A stretch of 7,636 bases of DNA from positions 1-7,636 of the forward strand of contig JAEDOO010000089.1 in NCBI GenBank assembly GCA_016301965.1. The letters run 5' to 3'. Below, in pieces: positions 1 through 5,751 of the stretch; within the stretch, counting starts at the first letter, position 1; each line of letters begins with the position of its first letter. The translations under genes were made by a program, and so were the position numbers. Origin of the DNA: Lachnospiraceae bacterium. Lineage in GTDB: Bacteria; Bacillota; Clostridia; Lachnospirales; Lachnospiraceae. Under the pieces are notes generated by a model. The model made no database searches. It was not told the origin of the DNA and worked only from the letters and a program-made list of their open reading frames with translations.

Positions 1-95
1 CGCTCCGAGCCTGTAGTCTCGGAGTCGTGCTCGTTAAAGTCGCGCGAGGTTTACATATATACCGGGAGGTCCGCCCCGTCGCCGGCAGCAGCCCC
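1..95 (-). repeat. Structured repeat element, copy 1 (truncated by the window edge)
   Basis: Read on the minus strand, this stretch begins 13 nt after the stop codon of the AGCS symporter gene. It has a GC-rich 48-nt arm (95 down to 48) followed by a core (47 down to 1). The core is identical over all 47 nt to plus-strand 4378-4424, the loop of the complete copy at 4325-4495. The arm resembles the other copy only at its ends: an outer GGNGC...CTGCC and an inner TATATGTA..AAAC. The middle is different. The partner arm, which should be complementary to 48-95, would lie left of base 1 and cannot be seen. The core contains a 7-bp hairpin (CTCCGAG/CTCGGAG). No protein-coding content is apparent. 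Function is unknown; a transcript-end structure or a non-autonomous dispersed repeat are both possible. Confidence 0.8.
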
Positions 96-108
96 TCTTA
101 CTCTTTGA

Positions 109-1650
109 TTATTTTTTATGTTTGGCTTTATCGTCCCAAAGGGGTACATCGATGCCAATTACTTCGGAAGTAAACGGTGTACCATCTTTTTTCTCAAAGT
201 GGTTCGTAGCTTTCTTCACATACTTGAATCCAATGTACAAAAGCGGAATATTGCAGTACGCAATCAGAATATTGGCAAAGTCGGACAGATTCCACAGTGC
301 GCCAAGGTCAAGACCGGCAATGCTGGTGAGTACACCGAAGGAGATAACCACCAGACACAGTACACGGATTACGTTGATAAATATCTTATTCTGAGAAATA
401 CGGTTTGCGCAGATTTCTGCGAAGGACATAAAGCCCAGAAGGCAGGTGAAGGCAAACAGTCCGAAACATACGGAGATCAGCAGGGATACTACCGTATTAA
501 AGGCTGTTCCCGGAGCCAGTTCTGTAGCGGAGGCCAGATACTTAGGTAATTTGCCCATGTCAAACCATGCTGCGGAGTTGTCTGTCTGCCATACACGGCC
601 CATAACTACGACAAATCCTGTAAGGGTACAGATGACCATAGTATCCAGGAACACACCGATGGCCTGTACGCAGCCCTGATCACAGGGATGCTCGGCATCG
701 GAAGCGGCTGCCGGCATGGTGATGGTACCCTGACCGGCTTCGTTGGACATCAAACCTCTCTTAACGCCCTGGGCCAGTGCGATACCAAAGGCGCCTCCGA
801 AGACAGCCTCCGGTTTAAAGGCTTCAGTAAATACTGCATAAAAGAACCACGGAATTCTTGTGAAATTCACCAGAATCAGTACGAGTACTGTAGCCACATA
901 AATCACGGCCATGATCGGTACCAGGAAGTCTGTCACCTTTGTGACTTTTTTGATACCGCCAAAGGTCACCGCGATAACAACAACGATCAGAACCACAAAA
1001 GCGATCCAGTACAGAGCGGAATTCGTATCAATAGTCTTCCCGGTCAGCACCTCAGCGATCTGTCCTACAGAAGATACGGTGTTAAATCCCTGTGCCGGGA
1101 AACACAACAGTGCGTAAATAATATACATCAGTGACAGCACAACACCGGCTGCGACAGAACCCTTTAACAGCTTCTTACCGTAAAAAGATAATCCTCCGAT
1201 ATACTCATCATCCTTTTTCTCTTTAAAGATCTGGGACAAGGTAGACTCGGTATAGGCGGTTGCCATACCAAAGAAAGCAGAAACCCACATCCAGAACAGT
1301 GCTCCGGGGCCACCGACCGAAATAGCGCCGGTCACACCCAGAATATTGCCGGGACCGACTCGCATGGCCGTGGAAAGGAAGAATGCTGCCAGCGGAGAAA
1401 TACCGATGGCGGTTGCCTTACTCTTTCTGAGTACGTTAAGACCATGTTTAAACTGTCTCACCTGGATAAATCCCAGCCTGCAGCTGAAATAAATACCGCT
1501 GCCGATCAGAAGGATGATAGCCAGTGAGAAATTTCCCAGAATGGGAATGTTTGCATACCAGTCAAAGTTGGTGGGAAAATCCCAGAAAAGATCAGAAATG
1601 ATCTGGATCTTTTCGCACACCGCATTGATGGCGTCAAATAATGCCTGCAT
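109..1650 (-). CDS. Sodium:alanine/glycine symporter, AGCS family
   Basis: This 513-residue integral membrane protein belongs to the AGCS family, which couples uptake of alanine, glycine or similar small neutral amino acids to sodium (or proton) entry. Family signatures are clear: GPGNILGVTGAI followed by GGPGALFWMW (residues 99-122), and RGLMSNEAGQGT through the HP..QG.VQ..GVFLDT block (298-337). Both fit the LeuT-like ion and substrate site. Roughly ten hydrophobic segments are visible, for example near 38-56, 165-187, 213-231, 240-262, 328-350, 387-410, 425-447 and 455-475. The tail (about 478-513) is hydrophilic and lysine-rich, so probably cytoplasmic. Length is at the upper end of the usual 450-500. 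The ATG start is supported by GAGGAG 6 nt upstream and a strong promoter at 1728-1756. The gene appears monocistronic, with a structured repeat just past its stop. Substrate cannot be fixed from sequence; alanine is the default for the family. Confidence 0.93.
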   Translation of the reverse strand: MQALFDAINAVCEKIQIISDLFWDFPTNFDWYANIPILGNFSLAIILLIGSGIYFSCRLGFIQVRQFKHGLNVLRKSKATAIGISPLAAFFLSTAMRVGPGNILGVTGAISVGGPGALFWMWVSAFFGMATAYTESTLSQIFKEKKDDEYIGGLSFYGKKLLKGSVAAGVVLSLMYIIYALLCFPAQGFNTVSSVGQIAEVLTGKTIDTNSALYWIAFVVLIVVVIAVTFGGIKKVTKVTDFLVPIMAVIYVATVLVLILVNFTRIPWFFYAVFTEAFKPEAVFGGAFGIALAQGVKRGLMSNEAGQGTITMPAAASDAEHPCDQGCVQAIGVFLDTMVICTLTGFVVVMGRVWQTDNSAAWFDMGKLPKYLASATELAPGTAFNTVVSLLISVCFGLFAFTCLLGFMSFAEICANRISQNKIFINVIRVLCLVVISFGVLTSIAGLDLGALWNLSDFANILIAYCNIPLLYIGFKYVKKATNHFEKKDGTPFTSEVIGIDVPLWDDKAKHKK

Positions 1651-1656
1651 ACTTTT

Positions 1657-1662
1657 CTCCTC
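1657..1662 (-). promoter_or_regulatory. Ribosome binding site of the AGCS symporter gene
   Basis: GAGGAG on the minus strand ends 6 nt before the ATG at 1650. It fixes that start codon. Confidence 0.75.
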
Positions 1663-1727
1663 TTTCCTGCTGCGCTTTATATACGATATGCCAGATCCGC
1701 ACAGCAGTTTCTTATTAGCACTGTTTC

Positions 1728-1756
1728 ATTATATAGGCTGTCCATCTGTTTTTCAA
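1728..1756 (-). promoter_or_regulatory. Sigma-A-type promoter for the AGCS symporter gene
   Basis: On the minus strand, TTGAAA (1756-1751) is followed after exactly 17 nt by a perfect TATAAT (1733-1728). Transcription should begin near 1721, giving a leader of about 70 nt before the ATG at 1650. No riboswitch-like structure stands out in that leader. This is the best promoter in the window. Confidence 0.8.
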
Positions 1757-1785
1757 TATAAGGATCACACATCTTTTGTGCATTC

Positions 1786-1814
1786 TTGTTTTTATGAAAG
1801 GCAAATGGTATGAT
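1786..1814 (+). promoter_or_regulatory. Probable promoter for the TPR protein gene
   Basis: TTGTTT (1786-1791), 17 nt, then TATGAT (1809-1814) lies about 30 nt upstream of the TPR start codon. It is back to back with the symporter promoter, the two -35 boxes being about 30 bp apart, so a regulator binding between them could affect both. The hexamers are moderate matches to consensus. Confidence 0.55.
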
Positions 1815-1846
1815 AAAAAACAAAACGTGCATTAAAGGAGAATACC

Positions 1847-2344
1847 ATGACGCAGGAAGAATTTTATACGCATCTCGATCAGCTTTACGAAAACGGTGAC
1901 CCACAGGAAATCGAGCGTTTTCTGAAATTCCATATTGACCTTTATCAGGACGGAGAAACGGTCAACCGTCCGCTTTTAATTGCCGCTCTGACAGAACTTG
2001 GTGCATTTTACCGGGAAACAGACCGTCTGGAAGACTCTGCCGCCTGTCTGGAAAAGGCACTTACCTGGATCGCCATCGTTAAAGGAAAAGATTCCATGGC
2101 CTATGCCACCACACTGAACAATACTGCCATGACCTACCGAAATATGCAGAAATATGAGGAAGCCAAGGCCTGCCTTACTGCCGCCCGCAAGCTCTTTGAA
2201 AACCACGGCGAGACAAAGCATCCTCTCTATGCTTCCGTTCTCAATACCCTGGCCCTTACCTATATGGACGAAGGAAAAAAAGACGAAGGCATCGAACTTC
2301 TGGAAAAATCACTGGAAATTATGAACAACCAGACAGATCGATAA
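1847..2344 (+). CDS. Small tetratricopeptide-repeat (TPR) protein
   Basis: This is a 165-residue soluble protein built almost entirely of TPR helical hairpins. Three repeats are recognisable at about residues 43-76, 86-119 and 127-160, with typical TPR positions such as the NNTAMTYRNMQKYEEAKACL and LNTLALTYMDEGKKDEGIELL blocks (small residue, aromatic, G/K turn, acidic EA or EG). The first 40 residues are helical and charged, with no signal peptide or membrane segment, so the protein should be cytoplasmic. TPRs bind other proteins or peptides; the partner is unknown. The ATG is preceded by AAGGAG at 6 nt (1835-1840). The gene is divergent from the symporter and 102 nt upstream of the DUF2156-GNAT gene on the same strand. 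Co-transcription with the latter is possible, but no function can be assigned from context. Confidence 0.88.
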   Translation: MTQEEFYTHLDQLYENGDPQEIERFLKFHIDLYQDGETVNRPLLIAALTELGAFYRETDRLEDSAACLEKALTWIAIVKGKDSMAYATTLNNTAMTYRNMQKYEEAKACLTAARKLFENHGETKHPLYASVLNTLALTYMDEGKKDEGIELLEKSLEIMNNQTDR

Positions 2345-2382
2345 CCCATATCCTATGAAAATCTTTTCCTTATCAGTAATTA

Positions 2383-2411
2383 TTGCTATTTGATTCTGTT
2401 TGGTGTAAACT
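2383..2411 (+). promoter_or_regulatory. Possible promoter for the DUF2156-GNAT gene
   Basis: TTGCTA (2383-2388), 17 nt, then TAAACT (2406-2411) lies 35 nt before the start codon at 2447. The -10 is weak, so the gene may also rely on read-through from the TPR promoter. No terminator is visible between the two genes. Confidence 0.35.
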
Positions 2412-2446
2412 AACTCACGAACTGACAAAATCTGATGAGGTAAGCT

Positions 2447-4201
2447 ATGTTTTCATTTCATAAAGTAACGTTAGATGACAAAAACTGGATGCAAAAGCTT
2501 CTGCAGGAAGACGGATGGTACGGCAGCGAATACAGCTTCGGCATCAATGTACTCTGGGGTATCAAATACCACATTGAAGTTGCCCGTGCCCATGACTGCT
2601 GCATTGTACGGTATGGTCTCTGCGGAGAATATCCCTGGGACAATATGATGCAGGGCGATTGCTGGATCTACTCCTTCCCCATCGGGGCCGGCAACAAAAA
2701 AGCCGTACTTGATGAACTGGTTGCTGAGTATCGTGCCAAAGGAAAGACTCTGATCATGAATTCTGTTGGGGAAGAAGCCAGAGCACAGCTGCTTTCCTGG
2801 TATCCCGGCCAGTTTCTGATCGAGGAAAACCGGGATTATGAAGATTACATCTACGACCGGGAAAAGCTGGCCACCCTGAGCGGCCGAAAAATGCACAATA
2901 AGCGGAACCATATCGCACGTTTCAAGGATGCAGGAGAATGGAGCTACGAGCCCCTGACAGACAACAACCTTGAGGAATGTAAAGCTCTCTGCCGCCGCTG
3001 GATATTTTCCCGGGAAGATAAATGGAACGACGATATGGCCATCGAACTGAAAGTATTGGATGCCGCTTTTAAGATGAAAGATGATCTTGGCCTGATCGGT
3101 GGCGTACTGCGCCAGAAAGGTCAGGTCGTAGCCTTCTGCATGGGGGAAGCCATCAATCCAGATGTTTTCGTCGTACATTTCGAAAAGGCACTGCCGGAAT
3201 ATCAGGGAGCCTATCCCATGATCAATCAGCAGTTTGTGCAGCATGCCTGCGGCAGCTACAAATATATCAACCGGGAAGACGACGCCGGAGATCCCGGACT
3301 TCGCCGGGCCAAGCTGTCCTACTACCCGGAAATTCTGCTGAAAAAATATGACGCCAAAATGTCCTCTGTAGTCTTTGCCGACCGCAGCCGATATGAACAG
3401 GACATGATCCACATCTGGCAGACCTGTTTTGGCGACGATGAAGATTTTATCCAAAGCTTTCTGGATCATCATACTGCGGATGAATGCATGCTTCTGTATT
3501 TTACAGACAACAAACCCGTAGCCATGGCCAGTTTCCTGCCCATACGTATCCACCAGGCCGAAGATACTATAGAAGGACGCTACGTCTATGCCGTAGCCAC
3601 CCTGCCCGAATACCGCGGGCGAGGCTATGCCGCTGAGATCCTAAAAACCGCCAAAGAAATCTGGCAAGAGCCTCTGCTTCTCTCCCCCGCGGAAGACAGC
3701 TTGTATACCTATTACCAAAAACAAGAGTTTTTTACCCAATATTCACCGGATAAGTGGGAAATAGTTCCAGAAAATCCTGGCGAGTTGAAAGAGAAGTGGA
3801 GTTTTGAGGAATCCTCTTCACAGATTTACAAGGAAATTCGCGATCTGTGCTTTGCCGGTGACGGTTATGTAGAATGGGATCTGGCAGCCATAGAGTATGC
3901 TCTCCTGTATGCAAAAGCAGAAGGCGGACAGGCACTGTGCGTGACGCATCCCGCATATGATGCAGAAGTCTCAGCATGTGAAGATATTCTATTATATGAA
4001 ACAGCGGGAGATACATTAAAAATCGTAGAAACCACGCTTAACGAAGATGATCTGAAAAAAGCCGCCTGGATACTCCTGAAAAAAAATAATCTTAAAAAAG
4101 CCGTATACTCACGACCCGGAGGAATGCTGTGGCTTCCTGAAGAATGTGAACTGTCACTTTCAAAAGAAGACGGCTATTTCAACCTCTGCTTAGGAGAATA
4201 A
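2447..4201 (+). CDS. DUF2156 (MprF C-terminal-like) and GNAT acetyltransferase fusion protein
   Basis: This 584-residue soluble protein has three parts. Residues 1-300 form a DUF2156 domain, the GNAT-fold domain related to the catalytic end of MprF-type aminoacyl-phosphatidylglycerol synthases. Its hallmarks are SGRKMHNKRNHIARF (145-159), HFEKA (244-248), YQGAYPMINQQF (252-263) and YINREDDAGDPGLRRAKLSY (273-292). Residues about 305-430 form a second, classical GNAT domain with acetyl-CoA loop motif YRGRGYAA (389-396) after a hydrophobic beta strand. Residues about 440-584 are a further alpha/beta region that I cannot name, with a GDGYVEWD motif (471-478). No membrane segments are present, so it is not a full MprF flippase-synthase. 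The reaction is unknown; acyl or aminoacyl transfer is the reasonable inference. The start has GAGG 6 nt upstream (2437-2440). The gene ends 123 nt before a large structured repeat. Confidence 0.88.
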   Translation: MFSFHKVTLDDKNWMQKLLQEDGWYGSEYSFGINVLWGIKYHIEVARAHDCCIVRYGLCGEYPWDNMMQGDCWIYSFPIGAGNKKAVLDELVAEYRAKGKTLIMNSVGEEARAQLLSWYPGQFLIEENRDYEDYIYDREKLATLSGRKMHNKRNHIARFKDAGEWSYEPLTDNNLEECKALCRRWIFSREDKWNDDMAIELKVLDAAFKMKDDLGLIGGVLRQKGQVVAFCMGEAINPDVFVVHFEKALPEYQGAYPMINQQFVQHACGSYKYINREDDAGDPGLRRAKLSYYPEILLKKYDAKMSSVVFADRSRYEQDMIHIWQTCFGDDEDFIQSFLDHHTADECMLLYFTDNKPVAMASFLPIRIHQAEDTIEGRYVYAVATLPEYRGRGYAAEILKTAKEIWQEPLLLSPAEDSLYTYYQKQEFFTQYSPDKWEIVPENPGELKEKWSFEESSSQIYKEIRDLCFAGDGYVEWDLAAIEYALLYAKAEGGQALCVTHPAYDAEVSACEDILLYETAGDTLKIVETTLNEDDLKKAAWILLKKNNLKKAVYSRPGGMLWLPEECELSLSKEDGYFNLCLGE

Positions 4202-4233
4202 AGAAACAACATTTTGCGTTTTCATCGGCAAGT

Positions 4234-4318
4234 GATAGTCCACTCTGAACAGTTATAACTAAACTATCTACTGTTTCAATACAATGTTCACTTGTTCTTG
4301 TTCATCTGACCAAGAACA
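4234..4318. repeat. Cluster of short AT-rich inverted repeats after the DUF2156-GNAT gene
   Basis: Three short inverted repeats fill this stretch. GATAGT (4234-4239) pairs with ACTATC (4263-4268). AACAGT (4248-4253) pairs with ACTGTT (4270-4275). TGTTCTTG (4293-4300) pairs with CAAGAACA (4311-4318), leaving a 10-nt loop. The first two interleave, so they would form a pseudoknot or be mutually exclusive. None is followed by a T tract, so none is a convincing intrinsic terminator. No gene was found between 4202 and 4534. Confidence 0.45.
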
Positions 4319-4324
4319 TAAATA

Positions 4325-4495
4325 GGCGCATCTGCCATCTGTCGGTCTCCGTCTGTCTCCGACTATATGTATAAACATCGCGCGACTTTAACGAGCACGA
4401 CTCCGAGACTACAGGCTCGGAGCGAGCGCAGTAGGAGCCCGAGGTTTATACATATAGTCGGAGACAGACGGAGGCCGACAGATGGCAGATGCGCC
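4325..4495 (+). repeat. Structured repeat element, copy 2 (complete, 52-bp hairpin stem with conserved loop)
   Basis: Left arm 4325-4376 and right arm 4444-4495 are reverse complements over all 52 positions except one. That one, T at 4346 opposite G, becomes a U-G wobble if the plus strand is transcribed. The 67-nt loop (4377-4443) contains the 47 nt (4378-4424) shared exactly with copy 1 on the opposite strand. Inside the loop, CTCCGAG (4401-4407) and CTCGGAG (4416-4422) form a secondary hairpin with an 8-nt loop. The element sits between the convergent DUF2156-GNAT and XRE-cupin genes, with its core in the orientation of the former. There is no coding content, transposase, obvious target duplication or trailing T run. 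It could be a structured 3'-end RNA, a barrier between convergent genes, or a non-autonomous mobile repeat. Confidence 0.9.
4401..4422 (+). other. Secondary hairpin within the conserved core of the repeat
   Basis: CTCCGAG and CTCGGAG make a perfect 7-bp stem around the 8-nt loop ACTACAGG. The same hairpin is present in copy 1 (minus strand, 24-3) because the core is identical there. Confidence 0.7.
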
Positions 4496-4534
4496 ATTCA
4501 CATTTTCATTATTGCATATCACAATCTTCCATAT

Positions 4535-5080
4535 TTAAAACGTCAGCACAATGTGAAGAACCAACATATCCTCTCCCACATTCACATAAGTATGAAATTT
4601 ATCCGAATCAAAACGCAAAGAATCCTTCTCCCCCACTTCGTAAACCTTATCGTCCACCTCCAGCCGCAGCTGCCCCTGAGAAACCATCACATACTCCCGG
4701 GTATGCATACCATGACCACTGCTGGAATACCTCTGTCCCGGCATGATCTCCACCTGATAAATCTCAAAATGCTGCTTCTCCTCCGGGGAAAACAGATTGA
4801 ATATCTGATACTGACTTCTTCCCTCTTTTACCGGGCGAAGATCCTCTTTTCTCTGCAGCACCATCTCGTTTTGAGGCTCTTTGGTCAGTTCCTGCAGCTC
4901 AATATGAAGTCCTCTGGTAATCTTGCCCAGCACACCGATGGAAGGATTAGCTTCCCCACGCTCGATCTGTCCCAGCATACTTTTACTTACACCCGTCTGC
5001 TCAGAAAGCATATCCAGGCTGATATTCTGCTGCTGACGAATCTTTTTCAGATTCCAGGCTATATTTCTTTGTAAATCCAT
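4535..5080 (-). CDS. XRE-family transcriptional regulator with C-terminal cupin domain
   Basis: This 181-residue protein joins an N-terminal helix-turn-helix to a C-terminal cupin sensor. The XRE helix-turn-helix spans about residues 8-65, with the recognition region TGVSKSMLGQIERGEANPS (29-47) typical of the family. The cupin_2 barrel (about 105-178) shows motif 1 as H123..H126..E129......G136 and a second-motif histidine at H163 (FDSDKFHTYVN). H126, E129 and H163 are plausible metal ligands. In this architecture the cupin usually binds a small ligand and tunes DNA binding. The ATG start has AGGTGG (5092-5097) 11 nt upstream, a longer spacing than usual. The gene stands alone, isolated by an intrinsic terminator upstream and convergent to the DUF2156-GNAT gene. 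Regulated targets are unknown; autoregulation is plausible given repeats near its promoter (5114-5131). Confidence 0.92.
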   Translation of the reverse strand: MDLQRNIAWNLKKIRQQQNISLDMLSEQTGVSKSMLGQIERGEANPSIGVLGKITRGLHIELQELTKEPQNEMVLQRKEDLRPVKEGRSQYQIFNLFSPEEKQHFEIYQVEIMPGQRYSSSGHGMHTREYVMVSQGQLRLEVDDKVYEVGEKDSLRFDSDKFHTYVNVGEDMLVLHIVLTF

Positions 5081-5091
5081 ACACTACGTCA

Positions 5092-5097
5092 CCACCT
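5092..5097 (-). promoter_or_regulatory. Ribosome binding site of the XRE-cupin gene (long spacing)
   Basis: AGGTGG on the minus strand lies 11 nt before the ATG at 5080, a rather long gap. No alternative in-frame start lies closer to it. Confidence 0.5.
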
Positions 5098-5105
5098 GTT
5101 TTTGT

Positions 5106-5131
5106 TTTATATCCAGTATCTGTTCAGTACC
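5106..5131 (-). promoter_or_regulatory. Candidate promoter and operator of the XRE-cupin gene
   Basis: On the minus strand a -10-like TATAAA (5111-5106) lies 25 nt before the start codon. No good -35 box is found at the expected distance. Immediately upstream, on the plus strand, is a direct repeat: CAGTATC (5114-5120) and CAGTACC (5125-5131), with an 11-bp period, about one helical turn. This is a possible site for the regulator itself. The interpretation is inference. Confidence 0.3.
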
Positions 5132-5150
5132 TTCACAGAATCAAATGTAC

Positions 5151-5184
5151 AAAAAAAGGGCGCTCGTGTATCCACACGAACGCC
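5151..5184 (-). terminator. Rho-independent terminator of the ABC-F/HD operon
   Basis: In minus-strand RNA, bases 5184-5159 fold into an 11-bp stem with a 4-nt loop, followed by C and then seven U residues (5157-5151). The only non-Watson-Crick position (5180 with 5163) is U-G in minus-strand RNA but C-A in plus-strand RNA, which supports minus-strand use. It lies about 60 nt past the HD gene stop and upstream of the XRE-cupin promoter, so it separates the two units. Confidence 0.85.
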
Positions 5185-5246
5185 TTCGTTCTCTAACATT
5201 ATTGCCGAAGTAGATGGATTTGTCAACTCATTTTTTCCTTCATCAC

Positions 5247-5738
5247 TTATTCTTCCAGACCAAACATGGTATTCAATGTCCAGATTCCTTTTTTTGTGCG
5301 GAAAATATTAGCTCTGGCAGCCATTGCCGCCTCTTTTTTCACGCCTTCCTCATAAAGATTGACCAGGAAATCAGCTTCCACCAGGATCTGATAATCCATT
5401 CCTTCTATATTCTTATACGTATGGTGGTGACCCACCAGATACATGATCCGCTCAATACGCTCCGGCTCCACACCCAGCGGCTCCAGCATCTTTTTCACCT
5501 CTGCCGGTCCAAGTTCCTCCTGATGCGGTCCTTTACAGTCTCCGTAGATGGCTTCACTGGGGCGGATACCGATATCGTGTACCAGAGCTGAAAGCTCCAG
5601 CGTCAGCTGCAGATCACCGTCAAGGCCTTCCGCCAAACCGATCATACGCGAAAATTCGTATACCTTGAGAAAATGCTGGATCCTGGCCGGATCCCCTGCA
5701 TAATAGGCGATCATTTCTTTCATGACTTTTTGTACCAT
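5247..5738 (-). CDS. HD-domain protein, probable phosphohydrolase
   Basis: This 163-residue cytoplasmic protein belongs to the HD superfamily of metal-dependent phosphohydrolases. The expected metal ligands are in order: H22 (RIQHFLKVYEFS), the HD pair H54-D55 (ALVHDIG), histidines at 104-106 (VGHHHTY) and D123 (EADFLVN). Family members act on nucleotides or other phosphorylated small molecules; the substrate is not predictable here. The reading frame extends upstream to 5792. I place the start at the ATG at 5738 because AGGAG lies 8 nt before it and it follows the ABC-F stop (5752-5754) by 13 nt. The longer start would overlap the ABC-F gene. It is therefore the second complete gene of the minus-strand operon, translated close behind the ABC-F gene and followed by a terminator. 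Confidence 0.87.
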   Translation of the reverse strand: MVQKVMKEMIAYYAGDPARIQHFLKVYEFSRMIGLAEGLDGDLQLTLELSALVHDIGIRPSEAIYGDCKGPHQEELGPAEVKKMLEPLGVEPERIERIMYLVGHHHTYKNIEGMDYQILVEADFLVNLYEEGVKKEAAMAARANIFRTKKGIWTLNTMFGLEE

Positions 5739-5751
5739 ACTATCTCTCCTC

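Noticed and set aside
1677..1904. 75-codon minus-strand open frame between the symporter and TPR genes
   Set aside because: It overlaps the TPR start, spans both promoters of the divergent region and has no domain signature.
2471..3553. 360-codon open frame antisense to the DUF2156-GNAT gene
   Set aside because: It lies wholly inside a gene with clear domain motifs on the other strand, and its own translation shows no recognisable domain. It is a shadow of codon bias.
4325..4495. Interpretation as an ordinary Rho-independent terminator
   Set aside because: The stem is far longer than usual, the loop is 67 nt, and no T run follows on either side. The conserved core in a second copy also points to a distinct repeat family.
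4325..4495. Interpretation as an insertion sequence or a CRISPR array
   Set aside because: There is no transposase or reading frame inside, no clear target-site duplication at the borders (left flank ends AATA, right flank begins ATTC), and no regularly spaced direct repeats.
4367..5074. 235-codon plus-strand open frame over the XRE-cupin gene and part of the repeat
   Set aside because: The opposite strand encodes a convincing XRE-cupin protein. This translation is low-complexity, rich in histidine, leucine and arginine, and begins inside the hairpin element.
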